From Akebia trifoliata (Eukaryota; Streptophyta; Magnoliopsida; Ranunculales; Lardizabalaceae): a stretch of DNA of 64,000 nucleotides. Both the position numbers and the translations under genes were made by a program. Shown here one piece after another: positions 27,500 through 39,212 of the stretch (its first letter is position 1; each line of letters opens with the position of its first letter). The DNA lies in assembly GCA_017979445.1 (NCBI GenBank), contig CM030708.1, forward strand, positions 33,794,721 to 33,858,720, read 5' to 3'. The notes under the pieces are model-generated. The model searched no databases, had not been told where the DNA came from, and saw only the letters and a list, made by a program, of their open reading frames with translations.

Positions 27500-27573
27500 G
27501 CCCACAACCAGTCGTCGGAGTTGAGATGCAAACCACAGCCGCACTGTCACACAAATGGCAAGAGATGAGAGAG

Positions 27574-27617
<44 letters not shown>

Positions 27618-27956
27618 AAGGAGGGGTGATCGTTGGCAATCGTACGATCACTGCAAGAGAGAGAGAAAAAGTAGAGGGAAGTGGGGAACCGACATATCGA
27701 AAGGGTAAGGGTTTAGGTTTTGTAAAAAATTATAAATCAATTATAAATTTAATATTTTATTTTATATTAATAATGGTTCGTTTTCAGTTTGGTTCGATTT
27801 TTTATATTATTTGAATCGAGAACCTAATTGAATTCATCGGTTCTTCATTTTTTAAACCTGAAATCGAACTGGTAATAATTTAAACCGAACCAAACCAATC
27901 CAAATTGCACGGTTTGGCTCAATTCTCGGTTTGAACTGAATTAAGTTGCACCCCTA
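26990..27956. mobile_element. hAT-like non-autonomous element with (GA)n tracts, 967 bp
   Basis: The perfect terminal inverted repeat TAGGGGTGCAACTT opens and closes it. The flanks ATACAAAC (26982-26989) and ATAAAAAT (27957-27964) agree at 6 of 8, fitting a worn hAT target duplication. Subterminal GAACCGAACC-like repeats occur at both ends. The middle holds two GA/AG microsatellites (about 27456-27494 and 27569-27614). Frames through the GA tracts on either strand are repeat artefacts and no transposase is encoded. Confidence 0.75.
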
Positions 27957-30222
27957 ATAAAAATTAATAACTACAAAAATAGATGTACACCAATCTTTTT
28001 AATAACTTTTTTTTCTCAAAAATAAGTAAAACAATAAATTTCACTACTTTTACAAGTGATGTTTTATTTTTTATTTTTTTTATGACGGGGGTGTCCGTAC
28101 TTACGTCCGACTAGGGGAATCGGAAGAGCCAAGGCATATGGGTTTCTCACCCAGGCACGTGCAATGCCCAGACATTACACACACTGAATAAGTGAGGGTG
28201 TGCCCTCACAGGTGGCCCCAAGAAAATACTGCTCATATTGGGTATCAAACTCAAAACCTACGAACTCTCACTGCTTATTAGATTCGAAATTGTCATTGAG
28301 ACACTCCCTCGGGATTCATTATTTTTATTTTGCTTGGGTTAAAAGAAACACCTTTATTAAAAAGCATTGAATTCAAACCATATCATCCATCAATTTTTTT
28401 ATAAAGAAAAGTATTTGAATTCGCTGTTTTACCCACAGTTTATACCCATTTCTTGTAATATTTTTATACCAATTCAGTAATATTTTCGAAGTTCATACCC
28501 ATTTTCGTAAAAAAACATGGAAAGCCATGCAATTGGTTGATATTTGTAGTTTTGTACACGTTCTCGTAAGGTGGTGGTTGAGATAATGTTTCTAAGTTAA
28601 GAAACTGATGCTTGTAATGCAGTCCAGAGAAATTCAAACTTTTGACCTTGAGGCAAACATCAACAGATCGTCTTGTAAATTGGGTTTTTGAAATCTAACC
28701 TAGGAAAATCTTAGATTATTAGACTAGCTAGGAATTAAAGTTAGGGCAAACATTACTAATACCATAAAAAGGGGAGCTAGGCCTAAGCATTCTCCCCTAA
28801 TATCAAATAATTAGACTACTTTTATGTTTTTATGTGAACCCAAAACGTAAAATCAATCAATAAAGCAATAAACGAGAGAATAAAACGCATGAAGAACATC
28901 AAGATTTATAGCAGTAGTTCAACATTTCCCATCTCCAAAGTAGAAATTGAGATGGAGATTACACCAAATTCTCTCAATGAGTAGGATCACAATAATAATC
29001 AAACCCTAGATATTAAGTATCAAACTCTTTTGACACTTTCAAGATTGTTGACGGGCAAATTATTTATATTTGAATAGTAACATATTATAGGGTCGTGTAA
29101 GCTAATTTTTTGTGAGGATGATATGTACGGTGAGTGGATCATCCTTACAACAACAACAACAATAACAATAACAACAACAACAAAAAAAAATCGAATTCTA
29201 AAAGTTCTTATCCCAATTTACAAGTTGAAGAATTGTCAACTTTTATCATTAGTTTATAACCCCTTTTTATGAGATTAAAAGTTTCAGAATGGACTGATTT
29301 TTTCTTCGCAACACTATCCATATTATAATTACTAAATAACAAAATAGTTAGTATTCACACAAACTAAACCTACCCTTTATACAAGAGATAGTGGAGGTGT
29401 GTTTATTTCGTCATTCGAATCCAACATCTGATCTCACCTGATCCGATAACTTAGGGATTGGATTGAGATTTTAAGATCCAATAAATACATGGGCAATGAT
29501 TGAATATGTTATTGTTCAACGATATCCCAATCCTTCATGAAATAATATATAAAAATGTATGTAATTTATGTTCTATATCATCATTGAAATCTTATATCTA
29601 AGAATTAGGGTTGGCACGATGATTTTGTTTCCTTCATTCAATTTTGTTCAAAGTCGTTTTGAGTTTATATTTGCTTTTATTACTCAAAATTACCATTTTT
29701 TTCACCTTATTTTCTTGAATCTTCAACTTATGTATTTATTTTATAAGAAGTTGTAATCGGTCTTTGTTGAATGAGATTATAAGTCTAATCCACATTTGTT
29801 CCGATTGTCAGGGAAATCGGATATGGTAATACTACAGACTTGGATTGAAATCTAGTAAAAGTTTACTATTCTAAATAATAATGTATCACCTACCACACTT
29901 TAGTCAAAAAGCTGTCATTTAGGGGTCTAGGCTTGTTGGGTTGGAGTTCTCATAGTACCGTACAAACATTGTTAACAGCACACCAAACCAATCAATTTTG
30001 TACTCAAGTATTTCTTGTTTCTTATGGGACCTACAAAAGATCGAAATTATCTGCCACGTAGATGAATTATCAAAATCAAAGCAAATAAAATCAATTGACA
30101 TTAGTAAGTTATGAGTAGGGGTATCGATGGATACATATTTAATTGAAATCGAACCAATATAAAAATGGTAAGGTTGTTTTAGGTCTTGTTTTAGTGGAAG
30201 TCGATTCCATTCGAATCTCTTA
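27957..30222. other. Gene-less spacer with a possible antisense SINE
   Basis: AT-rich, no exon chain. Around 28081-28330 the sequence is much richer in G and C and, read on the minus strand, has TTTTGAGTTTGATACC (box-B-like) and GAGAAACCCATATGCC; it could be a tRNA-derived SINE, but I am not sure. A CAA/AAC microsatellite lies at 29150-29182. At 29100 a piece of the GAGGATGAT hairpin repeat seen at 62020-62079 recurs. Confidence 0.35.
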
Positions 30223-30466
30223 GGTTATGTTTGGTAACACTTCTGAAGACTAAAGTCTGGAGTCTGGAAACATCTGAAGTCTAAAACTAGAAATTAGACT
30301 TCATAAGTTTCATCCAGCATCCCTTCATCGTTGGTTCAAAACTTTTGATTTTTTGTTTTAAAATCTGAAATCTGGATAAAAACAAACAGAAATAAAGTTT
30401 ATATAGTCTAAATTTTAAAAGTGGACCACCTCCCTTCAGACTTCAGAAGTGTTACCAAACACACAC
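30223..30466. mobile_element. Tourist-like (PIF/Harbinger) MITE, 244 bp
   Basis: The inverted ends share TTTGGTAACACTTCTGAAG, and TTA flanks both sides (30220-30222, 30467-30469). The inside contains CTGGAGTCTGGAAACATCTG and related GTCTGAAGTCT pieces. No coding capacity. Confidence 0.8.
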
Positions 30467-31908
30467 TTAGAATCGAATTGATTGAGAATCAAAATCGATA
30501 GGAATTGATAAAAATAGAATATTGGAACCGTTTAAAGAGAAATTTTTTGATGGCGCCAATTATGATTTCATTTATTTGAGAACTGGAATTCACGGAAATC
30601 AAGAAAATTTAATGATTTTGCTTCTGATTCTTACAGGAATCAAACTTCCGGAATTGACCCATTGACAACACCCCAACGTAAGAATGTTGGTCATGAAGTT
30701 CGACCATACCTATTTTTAATGTGCTAATGAAAACTTTGTTATATTCTTAAACACAAAATTTTTATGTCTACCATCTTGTGAAACATCTTAGGAACCTTAT
30801 AATCATAAATAGTTTGGATCGCTTTATTGATTACTTATAGTCATTAAATTCAATAATTTTCATTACCATTTCCCTAATTAGAAACTCGATTACTTTTTAT
30901 CAATTAAATTTCAACGCTTGTATAAATATTATTTTGTTTATGGATCTTACAAGAGATGGTTTGAATATCAATGTTGTGTGGGCCAATTAAGTGTGCAAAA
31001 GGCATTTTTAGGAACATCAAACAATTTTGCCTCTGGAAACTTTGTAAAAAAAAGGGCATGTGGTTGGGTTCGATTTGTATTTTCGAGGTCATAGCTCTCC
31101 CAAGTTTGATTTTAAGTCCCAATGGTTGACATATAAATTGGGATTGGACTTCAATTTGTTAGCCTGGTCCGATTGAGCCATACAATTTTGCGACCCCCTT
31201 CCCCTCAAATGATCAAATAGTTTTTTTTTTTAATCATTAACCCCTTGAGAGATCTTACTTACAAGCAACCAAACAAATACCCCTCGAGAGATCTTTTAAA
31301 TTATCTTCAACTAGATTAGTTCTCCATTGAGAGATTTTATTTATTTATTATTTTTTTTTTGAGGGTAATGGAGGGCATAAGGGGTCCCCTTGCCGTTGAA
31401 ATTAAATAGAAACAAAGGCTTGAAGGTTTACAAAGTTGCTACAATAAGACAAGGAGTAACATAAACCATAAGATAAAACAAGACACCGACTTTAATCGAG
31501 AGATCTTATTTGCATAGAAAAGATCTAGCTCGTTGGTTAGTCGACATGTGTGGGAGCTTCATTATTAGTAAACAACCGATATTTTCGAACAATTTCTCTA
31601 CATAAGCCAATCTTCCTAGTTATCGTCTAGATTATTTGGACTAACCATGGTAGAGAAGCTAATCTATCAATAGATAGGCATTAGCCATGTATTCATTTTT
31701 CTTATGAAAAAAAGAGTTCATATTGTAGGCACCCAGGGTAGAGGATTGAAACCCTCCACCTTGAGTACATATGATTCGGACTCAAAATAAAATAAAATTA
31801 CTCCTCACCTCAACTAAAATGCTTAAAAATAATATTTAAAAAAAAAAGATGGCTGACACCTGAATATGTTATCACTTACTAAGGATAGGGTAACTTTTGA
31901 TAGTATAA
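30467..31908. other. Gene-less spacer
   Basis: AT-rich sequence with no recognisable exons or RNA gene. A T run near 31345 followed by GAGGGTAATGGAGGGCATAA might be the reversed tail of a retroelement; nothing else supports that. Confidence 0.4.
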
Positions 31909-31917
31909 AAAGAAAAA

Positions 31918-32151
31918 GAGTTGTGATAATATGACTCATTAGGTGGCATACTCAATCAATTCCTTGATGTGACAAGTTCAAAAATCTTAGATTTGTACGT
32001 CTCGGAATACACAATTGCACTTTCCCATTTAAAAAAAAGTGTATCCTGAGGGAGTTGTGTAGGCCGAGGCATACAGATCTATAGTTCTCAAACTTGTCCA
32101 TGTCAGGGAGTCATTGAGTATGCCACCTGGCAAGTTATATTATCAGGACTC
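31918..32151. mobile_element. Mutator-like foldback MITE with perfect 9-bp TSD
   Basis: Ends are GAGTTGTGATAATATGAC and, reversed, GAGTCCTGATAATATAAC. The perfect 9-bp target duplication AAAGAAAAA lies at 31909-31917 and 32152-32160. The arms include GGTGGCATACTCAAT and its complement. The centre has two loop motifs, CGTCTCGGAATACACA and GTGTATCCTGAGGG, matching the family core twice in opposite orientation. Confidence 0.85.
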
Positions 32152-32160
32152 AAAGAAAAA

Positions 32161-32312
32161 TACTGAACTTGACTTCTCATAAAATTGTACTGACGTGACA
32201 ATGTACACAAAATCATAGATTTTTTTCTTTATATCTCTAGAAAAAAAATGTATGATTCTGTGCACATTACCACTTCAGTACACTATCGTAGGAAACCAAT
32301 TTAAACGACTCT
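32161..32312. mobile_element. Decayed Mutator-like foldback MITE
   Basis: The arms pair GTACTGACGTGACAATGTAC with TGCACATTACCACTTCAGTA, and the right end keeps the family terminus CGACTC. The loop has TATCTCTAGAAAAAAA. It abuts the previous element directly, on the far side of its target duplication. The left end is worn and no target duplication is visible. Confidence 0.5.
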
Positions 32313-34740
32313 AGAAAAGGAACACCCTTGACCCCTAAAATGCATGGAACCTTCCAAACAAAAAAGGGCCTATCGTAATAACTAAGCCAAAATCCCACCC
32401 TAAGTCCCTAAACGAATAGAAATGCCTCTATCGTGACTTTTCTCTTTCTATCTGTTAACCTCGTAAATTCCTCTAATTTTTTTCTCACTCTATTATTATA
32501 ACTTGTATCAACCAAACAACTACACAAATGATTTAGGTGGATGTCGAATTTCTCTTTCATGAATGTCTCTTAGACAAAATAAATCAATAGTAAAATTTAT
32601 TGAATTTAATAATAAAATCAATCAAATTGAAAGTTTATCCATATATAGGGTTAGTGGACCTAAAAAGTGTCTAATAAGACAATAAAAGTGGCTCCATCAA
32701 TGATTTAGAGCTTAGTAATGCAGTTAATTCATGTATGCTTTTGCGCAGTTGCATAGAAATTTCAGTTATGCTTTTGCGCACTTGCATGGAAATTTCGAGG
32801 TAGGGTCTGTCCTAAGTTTTCTCTGCAGTTATATGTAGTGAATTTGGACGGTTATGATCTTTCCACATCATCCAAATAATAAAAACACGCGCTAATAATT
32901 AGAATTTCAGTGACCGTCAAATTTTAAATGATTGTTGAAAGAATTTAATCTGACGGTGAAAATTTTACTACAGAGAAATACAGGAAAGAAGTACCACAGA
33001 GGATCGTCACCCTCCCAAATGTCTAATCCACCGTCCCAGAATTTTGTGGGGAACAAGGTTGGTTTCGTCATTTAATACAATGCTGACGTGTACAATGGCA
33101 TTTTGGTGATTATAGTTGAATACAAGTACAATTTTGGAAGAACATTTCTTTCAAATAATATCATGACACAAACGGACAAAATCGCATCTGGAATCTTTTG
33201 TCCGCCAGCAATTTATAAATTAGCTATTTAAATACTGTGGTAAACATAGATTACCATCGAGTTTCAAAAAAATAACCAAATTGCCACCATGAGGAATGTC
33301 TGCAAAATAGAGTTACTATTACACCAACTTTTTCTCGTAATAACTTAAACTTATATAAAAACCATTAGAAAATAATAAACATACATTAAATAACAATATC
33401 TCATAGTCTTCTTTTAAGATTTTCTTTGAAGATCAAAACCTAGAAGAAGACCAAGAAAGATTTAAAAAAAAACGAAGAAGGGGAGGGGCGTGGAAACTAA
33501 AATTTTAAAGACTTGAAAGAAAAAAAATAAGGGTAAGGGTGACTAGAAGAATAAAAAAGTGAAAGACTTAAAATAAACAATTTATTCATGCGACCTCTAA
33601 GTGAATCCATTCAGAAACAAAAATGGTAACAAAATTCATCGGTGTGGAAAGATAGTAAGACATTAATAGGGTTTATACTTGATCATGTGTTCAAACCTCC
33701 AAAGTGTCCTGACTTACTTAGCAAATTGAGTATGTGGGTCGAAACAATGCCCAGTAAGCTCGTTGTCTATAAGAATACCATTGTATATAAAAATGGAAAT
33801 AAATTATTGAGTGGTTTCATTTTTTTATCTTGTAGTTGGTTAATGATTAGGGTGCATTTTAAGAAGGATCAAGAGCAACGAGTCCCAGTTAAAAGAAAGG
33901 AGATCATCCTAAACCTTGAAAAGGTGCAGCATCTTTATTGTGCCCTCCCCTAACTAAAACCCTAAAAAAAGACCCCTCTTCTTTTTGAAGTTCATTCATC
34001 TTCTCGAGAAATTCTCTCTCTCTCTCTCTCTCTCTCCATTTGAAGAAGTAAAGTTGGTATTAATGAAAAAGAAACCATAATTAATCCTACTCTTAGATAT
34101 TTATTTAATTCTATAACTAGAGTTTTACAAAGCAATAGAACTTATCTAAAACTATGCCAATAAAAAATGAACATTGGACCTAACTTTTTTGTCCTAATGA
34201 ACATCTTGCAAGTCATTTAATTGATTGACCCATCTACAATTTATTATACATTACAATTATTAATATATAAATTAATTTTTAACATTTTAGATACATTTAT
34301 TTGTTGTTTGAATGAAAATTAACATGTACTGAGTCATCTCCAAATTCTATCGAGTCAAATCAAGTTTTAGAGCTACACATATTGTTAAAACTTATAGAGT
34401 GATGCTGAGGTGACATTAGGATTTACTATGATTCTCACATTTTTTACGTGGAGGTGTGCACATTATCGTAGATGCTTTTTACTCATATCTCGATCTGAGG
34501 AAACACTTATATGATAATCACATCAAGCAATGAGAATCACAATAGTCCCCCAAGGATTTTCCAAACTTGTAAGTACAATAAATAACATTTCATATTTGCT
34601 ACATGAAAGAAGGTAATTAGAGTTTGTGTCATTTTGAGTCAAAGGAAAGAAAATATAATGGCATTTTCATAATATCCAAAGAAGCCAAGGGCATATCCTT
34701 AATTAGGCTCTTATGAACAATAATATATATCAGGTACAAA
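32313..34740. other. Spacer upstream of the IDD gene
   Basis: No gene was recognised. A CT microsatellite lies at about 34013-34035. A short isolated frame at 33642-33953 resembles nothing I know and has no splice partners. A worn foldback element lies at 34397-34560. Confidence 0.45.
34397..34560. mobile_element. Worn Mutator-like foldback MITE upstream of the IDD gene
   Basis: The left end reads GAGTGATGCTGAGGTGACAT, and the core ATCGTAGATGCTTTTTACTC with a CATATCTCG loop is the family core. The right arm carries deletions and the right end is not recognisable. It lies about 390 bp before the IDD start codon. Confidence 0.5.
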
Positions 34741-34949
34741 GCCAAAGGTGACCAGGTTCTTATGTTCTTGTGTTAGTAAGGCTCCTCTTCTTCACCACAA
34801 ATGAAGGAGAATTTCCTGGTTTTTCTTTTCCTCTAGTGAGATCACCAACAACAAGAAAGAAAGAAGAAACAATTACTATAGTACACAGTTTGGAAAGAAG
34901 GAAAGACAAAATTTCAAAAATAATTATCTCAATCCCTTATTCTTCTTTA

Positions 34950-37900
34950 ATGTCAAATATCACAGGTGATAGTAAGAGCTTCTCCTCTTGCAACATTGGA
35001 GAAGAAGAAGAAGAAGTTCAACAACAACAACTTCAAAATCACTTCCAAGGCTTGAACTCACAACCTTCGAGTACTCGAACTAATAGCAACGGCTCTAGCT
35101 CCCAACAACAACAACAACAAGAGATTAAGAAGAAAAGAAACTTACCAGGAACTCCAGGCAAATTCGACTACTCCATTAATCTTAATTAATATTATTTCTA
35201 ATATCAATTTTTAGTCTTCTTTTGATGTTTCATTTGATTAGTACTTGGTTTGAGCATCGCAATTTTGCACTTCGATTCAATGTAAGTAAGCCATAAGCAC
35301 AATTTATTCATGTGATATTGCTTTAAAGCATTTGTGAACTGAAATGGGTTCTTGAAGTAGATCCTTGTTGGGTTGTGTTGCTAATCTCACTTCTTAATTT
35401 AAATTGGTCGATAATAGCGCACTCCTTGTTCGAAACAACCGATTTAATAATTCAAGATGACCATGAAGGGTGGTTTTGTGATTTTGATGTGAAATGTTTT
35501 TTCGAAATAGAGAATTTTGGGTGTTATGGGTTGTTAATTAAGGTTCAATTATTGGTTAGAGATCACAATAATTGAGGATAACTGTGAGCTTCATTGTTTT
35601 TTTCTAATTTGTTTTCAAACTCTTTTTTTTTTTTTTTTAATTAGAAATTACTATTTATGGATTAACAAGTAATTTCTTTCATTAGTCATGAGGACACTTT
35701 AATTGATGGAAGGATAGAATTGAATGAGAGAACAAGATTCATCCACCTAATTAAATTGCATCTCACATTTGATAAGGATATCTCGTTGCCTTCTCCCAAC
35801 ACGTCAGTTAACCTCGATGGAGTATCTGCAATTCTAATTTAATGCCCAAATATTTAGTTAACAATCGAACAAAATCCAGCACGCTGAGGCTCAGAGGAAA
35901 TAATATTCGGAGAAGAAAAACATCTCGCGAGGTGGTAGATGAATATTTTTTCCCTTCAATTTCTGTCACTCACTTCGATTGTTTTGATGTTTCTTAGAGA
36001 AGCTAAATTGTATTAGTAAATAGGTATTTTTCCTTTTAGAATTACACAAATCTAGCATCTGTTTTAGAAATTGTTGAAGACCCATTACTTGATTTTTGAT
36101 TAATTGTTAATGGTTCTATGTAATTTATTTTGTTAAAGCGTGTCTTTAATTTTGATTTTGTTGCCACTTGAACGCATTCTAAGAAGGATAATGCTGAAGT
36201 AACATTAAAATGTACATCGATTGTATATTCTGATGTGGTGGTGCACACATAACCATAGATGCTTTTCATCAAAATATGAATGAAAACATCTATGATTATG
36301 TGTGCACCACCACATCAGAATGTCAGAATCGATGTACATTTCAATGTTACTCCAGCACGACTCTTCTAAGAATTGTGTTAAGATACAAATGATTGGTACT
36401 CTGATAAAATGTACCAATACATGGTAAAATTCGTAGAAAGACCAATTCTTCTTTTGATCAATGAGTGTGGTTATTATTCATGGTTTATTAATTTATGATT
36501 AGAAAGGAAAAATTAAAGAGAGAGATACTAATTCTTATCATTATTATTTTTCTTGTGTGTATATATAGACCCAAATGCCGAAGTCATTGCTCTATCACCA
36601 ACGACACTTATGGCTAAAAACCGATTTGTGTGTGAGATTTGCAACAAGGGGTTTCAGAGGGATCAGAACCTCCAATTACATCGAAGAGGCCACAATCTCC
36701 CATGGAAGCTGAAGCAAAGATCAAGCACAGAAATTCGAAAGAGGGTCTATATTTGTCCCGAGACTACGTGCGTGCACCACAACCCCTCACGGGCATTGGG
36801 TGACCTCACAGGCATCAAGAAGCATTTCAGCAGAAAGCATGGCGAGAAGAAATGGAAATGCGAGAAGTGTGCGAAGAAGTATGCAGTACAATCAGACTGG
36901 AAGGCTCATTCAAAAACATGTGGCACAAGGGAGTACAAATGTGATTGTGGAACCATCTTTTCCAGGTTTATACTAATTGCCTTCATTTTCTTATATTATT
37001 GAGACTAGGATCAGTCTATTACTCAAGAAATCGTGCTTCGATCCATCTAAATATGTTGCATAAAAAATTAAATATTATCTTTCTAAAAGACCCATAATAT
37101 AAGGTTAGAAATATGAAAATTAAAATTTTCCTTTTTAATTTTGCAAGCAATAGTAATGATGTTAAATTTCCTTCTTGGAACAATTTCCTCTAGATGGACC
37201 AATTGATATACCTTGAGATTCACAGCACACAATTTATCCAATATGCCAACTTGATCTTTGGATGTCTCAAGAAAAATGTCAAAAGAGTGTTGGTTTTAAC
37301 TTTTGGCGATAAAGGCCAAAAAAAAAAAAAAAATTGGGAAATGGTTTCCCATGAAATTGCACTTTCACTAAAATCCATTTTACCATTTTTCTTTCACAAT
37401 CATATGTTGGTGACAAAAGCATTGTACAAGGATGCAAAATTGGGCACAAATTTGAAGTAAGAGCAGTAATCTTTCACTACTTTTATGCAAGTTTGTTTGA
37501 CCTTCAAACTATTTCTCTATTTTTCTTTTTTTCTTTTTTTAAATTTCAACAATTCTTTCATTCAACTTTTTTTAAAGTCATTGGCCAAGGGAGGCAATTC
37601 TAAATTTTTGGAATAATGGGAAGCATGTCTAATCTTGTAGACATGCAAATCTCTCTCTCTCTCTCTTAGACATATATTGACACAAACACACACATGGAGT
37701 CCAAGAGTTTCTTCACTCAAGAGAATAACATATTAACCTCAAAATTTTAACTTGGCTGCAGAAGAGATAGCTTCATCACTCACAGGGCCTTTTGTGATGC
37801 TCTAGCTGAAGAAAACATCAAAGTAAACCAGGGACTAATATCCACCATGGAAGCAAACTTACAATGTCATCAGGTCTCTGATTTCATGTCCTCCATGCCA

Positions 37901-38809
37901 ATCAACACCACCACCTCCAACACATCCATTGGGTTTTCAGAATATAATCACACCGACCCAAACACCCAACTAAATTCCCTTTCCCATGATCTCATGCCTA
38001 TGCCCCACAAGTCCCTAAACATGACAGGTGGCATGTTCTCCAGCAGTGCCGGTACTCTCTTCGGTGGCCCGAGAAGCATCTCATCAGCCTCCTCATCAAG
38101 CTTCAATGGTCTTCAAGATAGCAAAATTAGCCCACAAGTTATGTCAGCTACTGCCTTGTTACAGAAAGCAGCACAAATGGGTGCAACTGCAAGTAGTAAC
38201 ATAAACTCTCCAATGATGCAAAAGAGCTTTGTATCCAACATTACTGGCCCACCACCATCATATGATGAAGTGCAGCAACATAGCAACTCATATGATCAAA
38301 TGTTGTCACAAACAGATCAATCACAGCTAGTTGGAATGGATGGTGGAGGATTCATCAATCAGTTCTTGATGAAGGGCCCACAAGAGATGTCATCGCAGTT
38401 TATCAATTCGAATGTTGGGCCTGGAAGCTCAGTTATGATGGATATGGGAATGTTCTCTGGACTGTTGATGGGTGGTGGCCATCAACAACATCATGGATTC
38501 TTAAAGAATATCGAGCACCAGAACAGTAATGGTACCAATATGTCATTGAGAAGGGTTTCTAGTTCAGGGTTTGGAGCCCCAGGAAACAGACGGAATCCGA
38601 TAGGGCAATCGAGGTTGGGAGGGAACAGTGGTGGAGACATGATGACTGTCGATTTTTTGGGGATCGGAGGATCGGGATCAATACAACAACAGCAGCAGCA
38701 GCAACAACAACAACAACAACAGCAACAACAGGGATTGCAAGAGTTGCATCCCTTTCAACACCTTTCACATGGACAAGAAGCAATGGAGAAACCCATGTGG
38801 GATGTTTGA
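34950..38809 (+). CDS. INDETERMINATE DOMAIN (IDD) C2H2 zinc finger transcription factor
   Basis: Nuclear DNA-binding regulator of the plant-specific IDD family. Three exons: 34950-35157, 36569-36965, 37762-38809, joining in phase to 550 residues. The start MSNITGDSKSF is chosen because the family's serine- and glutamine-rich leader follows. Then come the basic signal KKKRNLPGTP and the four-finger ID domain: finger 1 FVCEICNKGFQRDQNLQLHR, finger 2 from YICPETTCVHH, finger 3 WKCEKCAKKYAVQSDWKAH and the C2HC finger YKCDCGTIFSRRDSFITHRA. The carboxy half has the two family motifs MSATALLQKAAQMGATAS and TVDFLGIGG, then 16 glutamines. Intron 1 reads CCAG|GCAAAT at its donor, a GC-AG intron; no GT nearby restores the frame. 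The two carboxy motifs fit the large IDD clade (MAGPIE/JACKDAW/IDD4-5 types); I cannot name the orthologue. Confidence 0.94.
36186..36363. mobile_element. Mutator-like foldback MITE in IDD intron 1, perfect 9-bp TSD
   Basis: It is flanked by the perfect 9-bp duplication TTCTAAGAA (36177-36185, 36364-36372). The ends are GGATAATGCTGAAGTAACAT and, reversed, GAGTCGTGCTGGAGTAACAT. The arms are nearly perfect complements around the core ACATAACCATAGATGC and loop TTTTCATCAAAATATG. It ends about 200 bp before exon 2. Of the members seen it has one of the best-kept structures, so it is relatively young. Confidence 0.9.
38684..38731 (+). repeat. Mixed CAA/CAG microsatellite coding 16 glutamines
   Basis: It lies in IDD exon 3, between the TVDFLGIGG motif and the carboxy end. 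The codons mix CAA and CAG, which tends to stabilise the tract. Glutamine runs are common in this family's activation region. Confidence 0.9.
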
Positions 38810-39063
38810 GTTTGAGAAGAGGGACATTTCTTTGTTAAGTGAGGAAATAATGATTTGGATTTCAAGTTTAATTAATATGGGCCAAGGCCCAATATATGGT
38901 CCGAAAGGTCGGGTTTGGGCTTATTTTAGCCCAACAGGATATGGTTAAGCTTCACTTCTAGGGAAAGGCATTATTGCATTGGGTACGGCTCTTGTAACTT
39001 CTCAATAACTTCTCCTTAATTTTGGTAAAAGTAACTTTTGTAGTAATAATTTTCAATAATAAT

Positions 39064-39212
39064 GAGCCTTGATAATCCCACTCACTTTTTTGTACGTTCC
39101 GTTCATAGAACCGTGTGAAATCAAAAAGATCTGTCATTATGTATCCTGAAGTAAAGAATCTACTGTTCTGTGAAGGGAACGTATAAAAAAGTAAGTCAGA
39201 TTATCACGACTT
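39064..39212. mobile_element. Mutator-like foldback MITE
   Basis: Ends are GAGCCTTGATAATCCCACTC and, reversed, AAGTCGTGATAATCTGACTT. The arms include GTACGTTCCGTTCATAGAAC paired with GTTCTGTGAAGGGAACGTAT. The loop has TGTATCCTGAAGTAAAGAAT, the family core. The flanks do not show a clear 9-bp duplication. Confidence 0.65.

Noticed and set aside
27286..27708. Frames with RERERE or LSLSLS runs on both strands
   Set aside because: They are translations of the GA microsatellites in the 26990-27956 element.
33642..33953. A 103-codon frame
   Set aside because: No recognisable domain, no upstream promoter signs, and no splice continuation; length is within chance for AT-rich spacer.
36569..36965. 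A GT donor for IDD intron 1 instead of GC
   Set aside because: No GT near 35158 joins in frame to the conserved DPNAEV segment; only the GC donor does.
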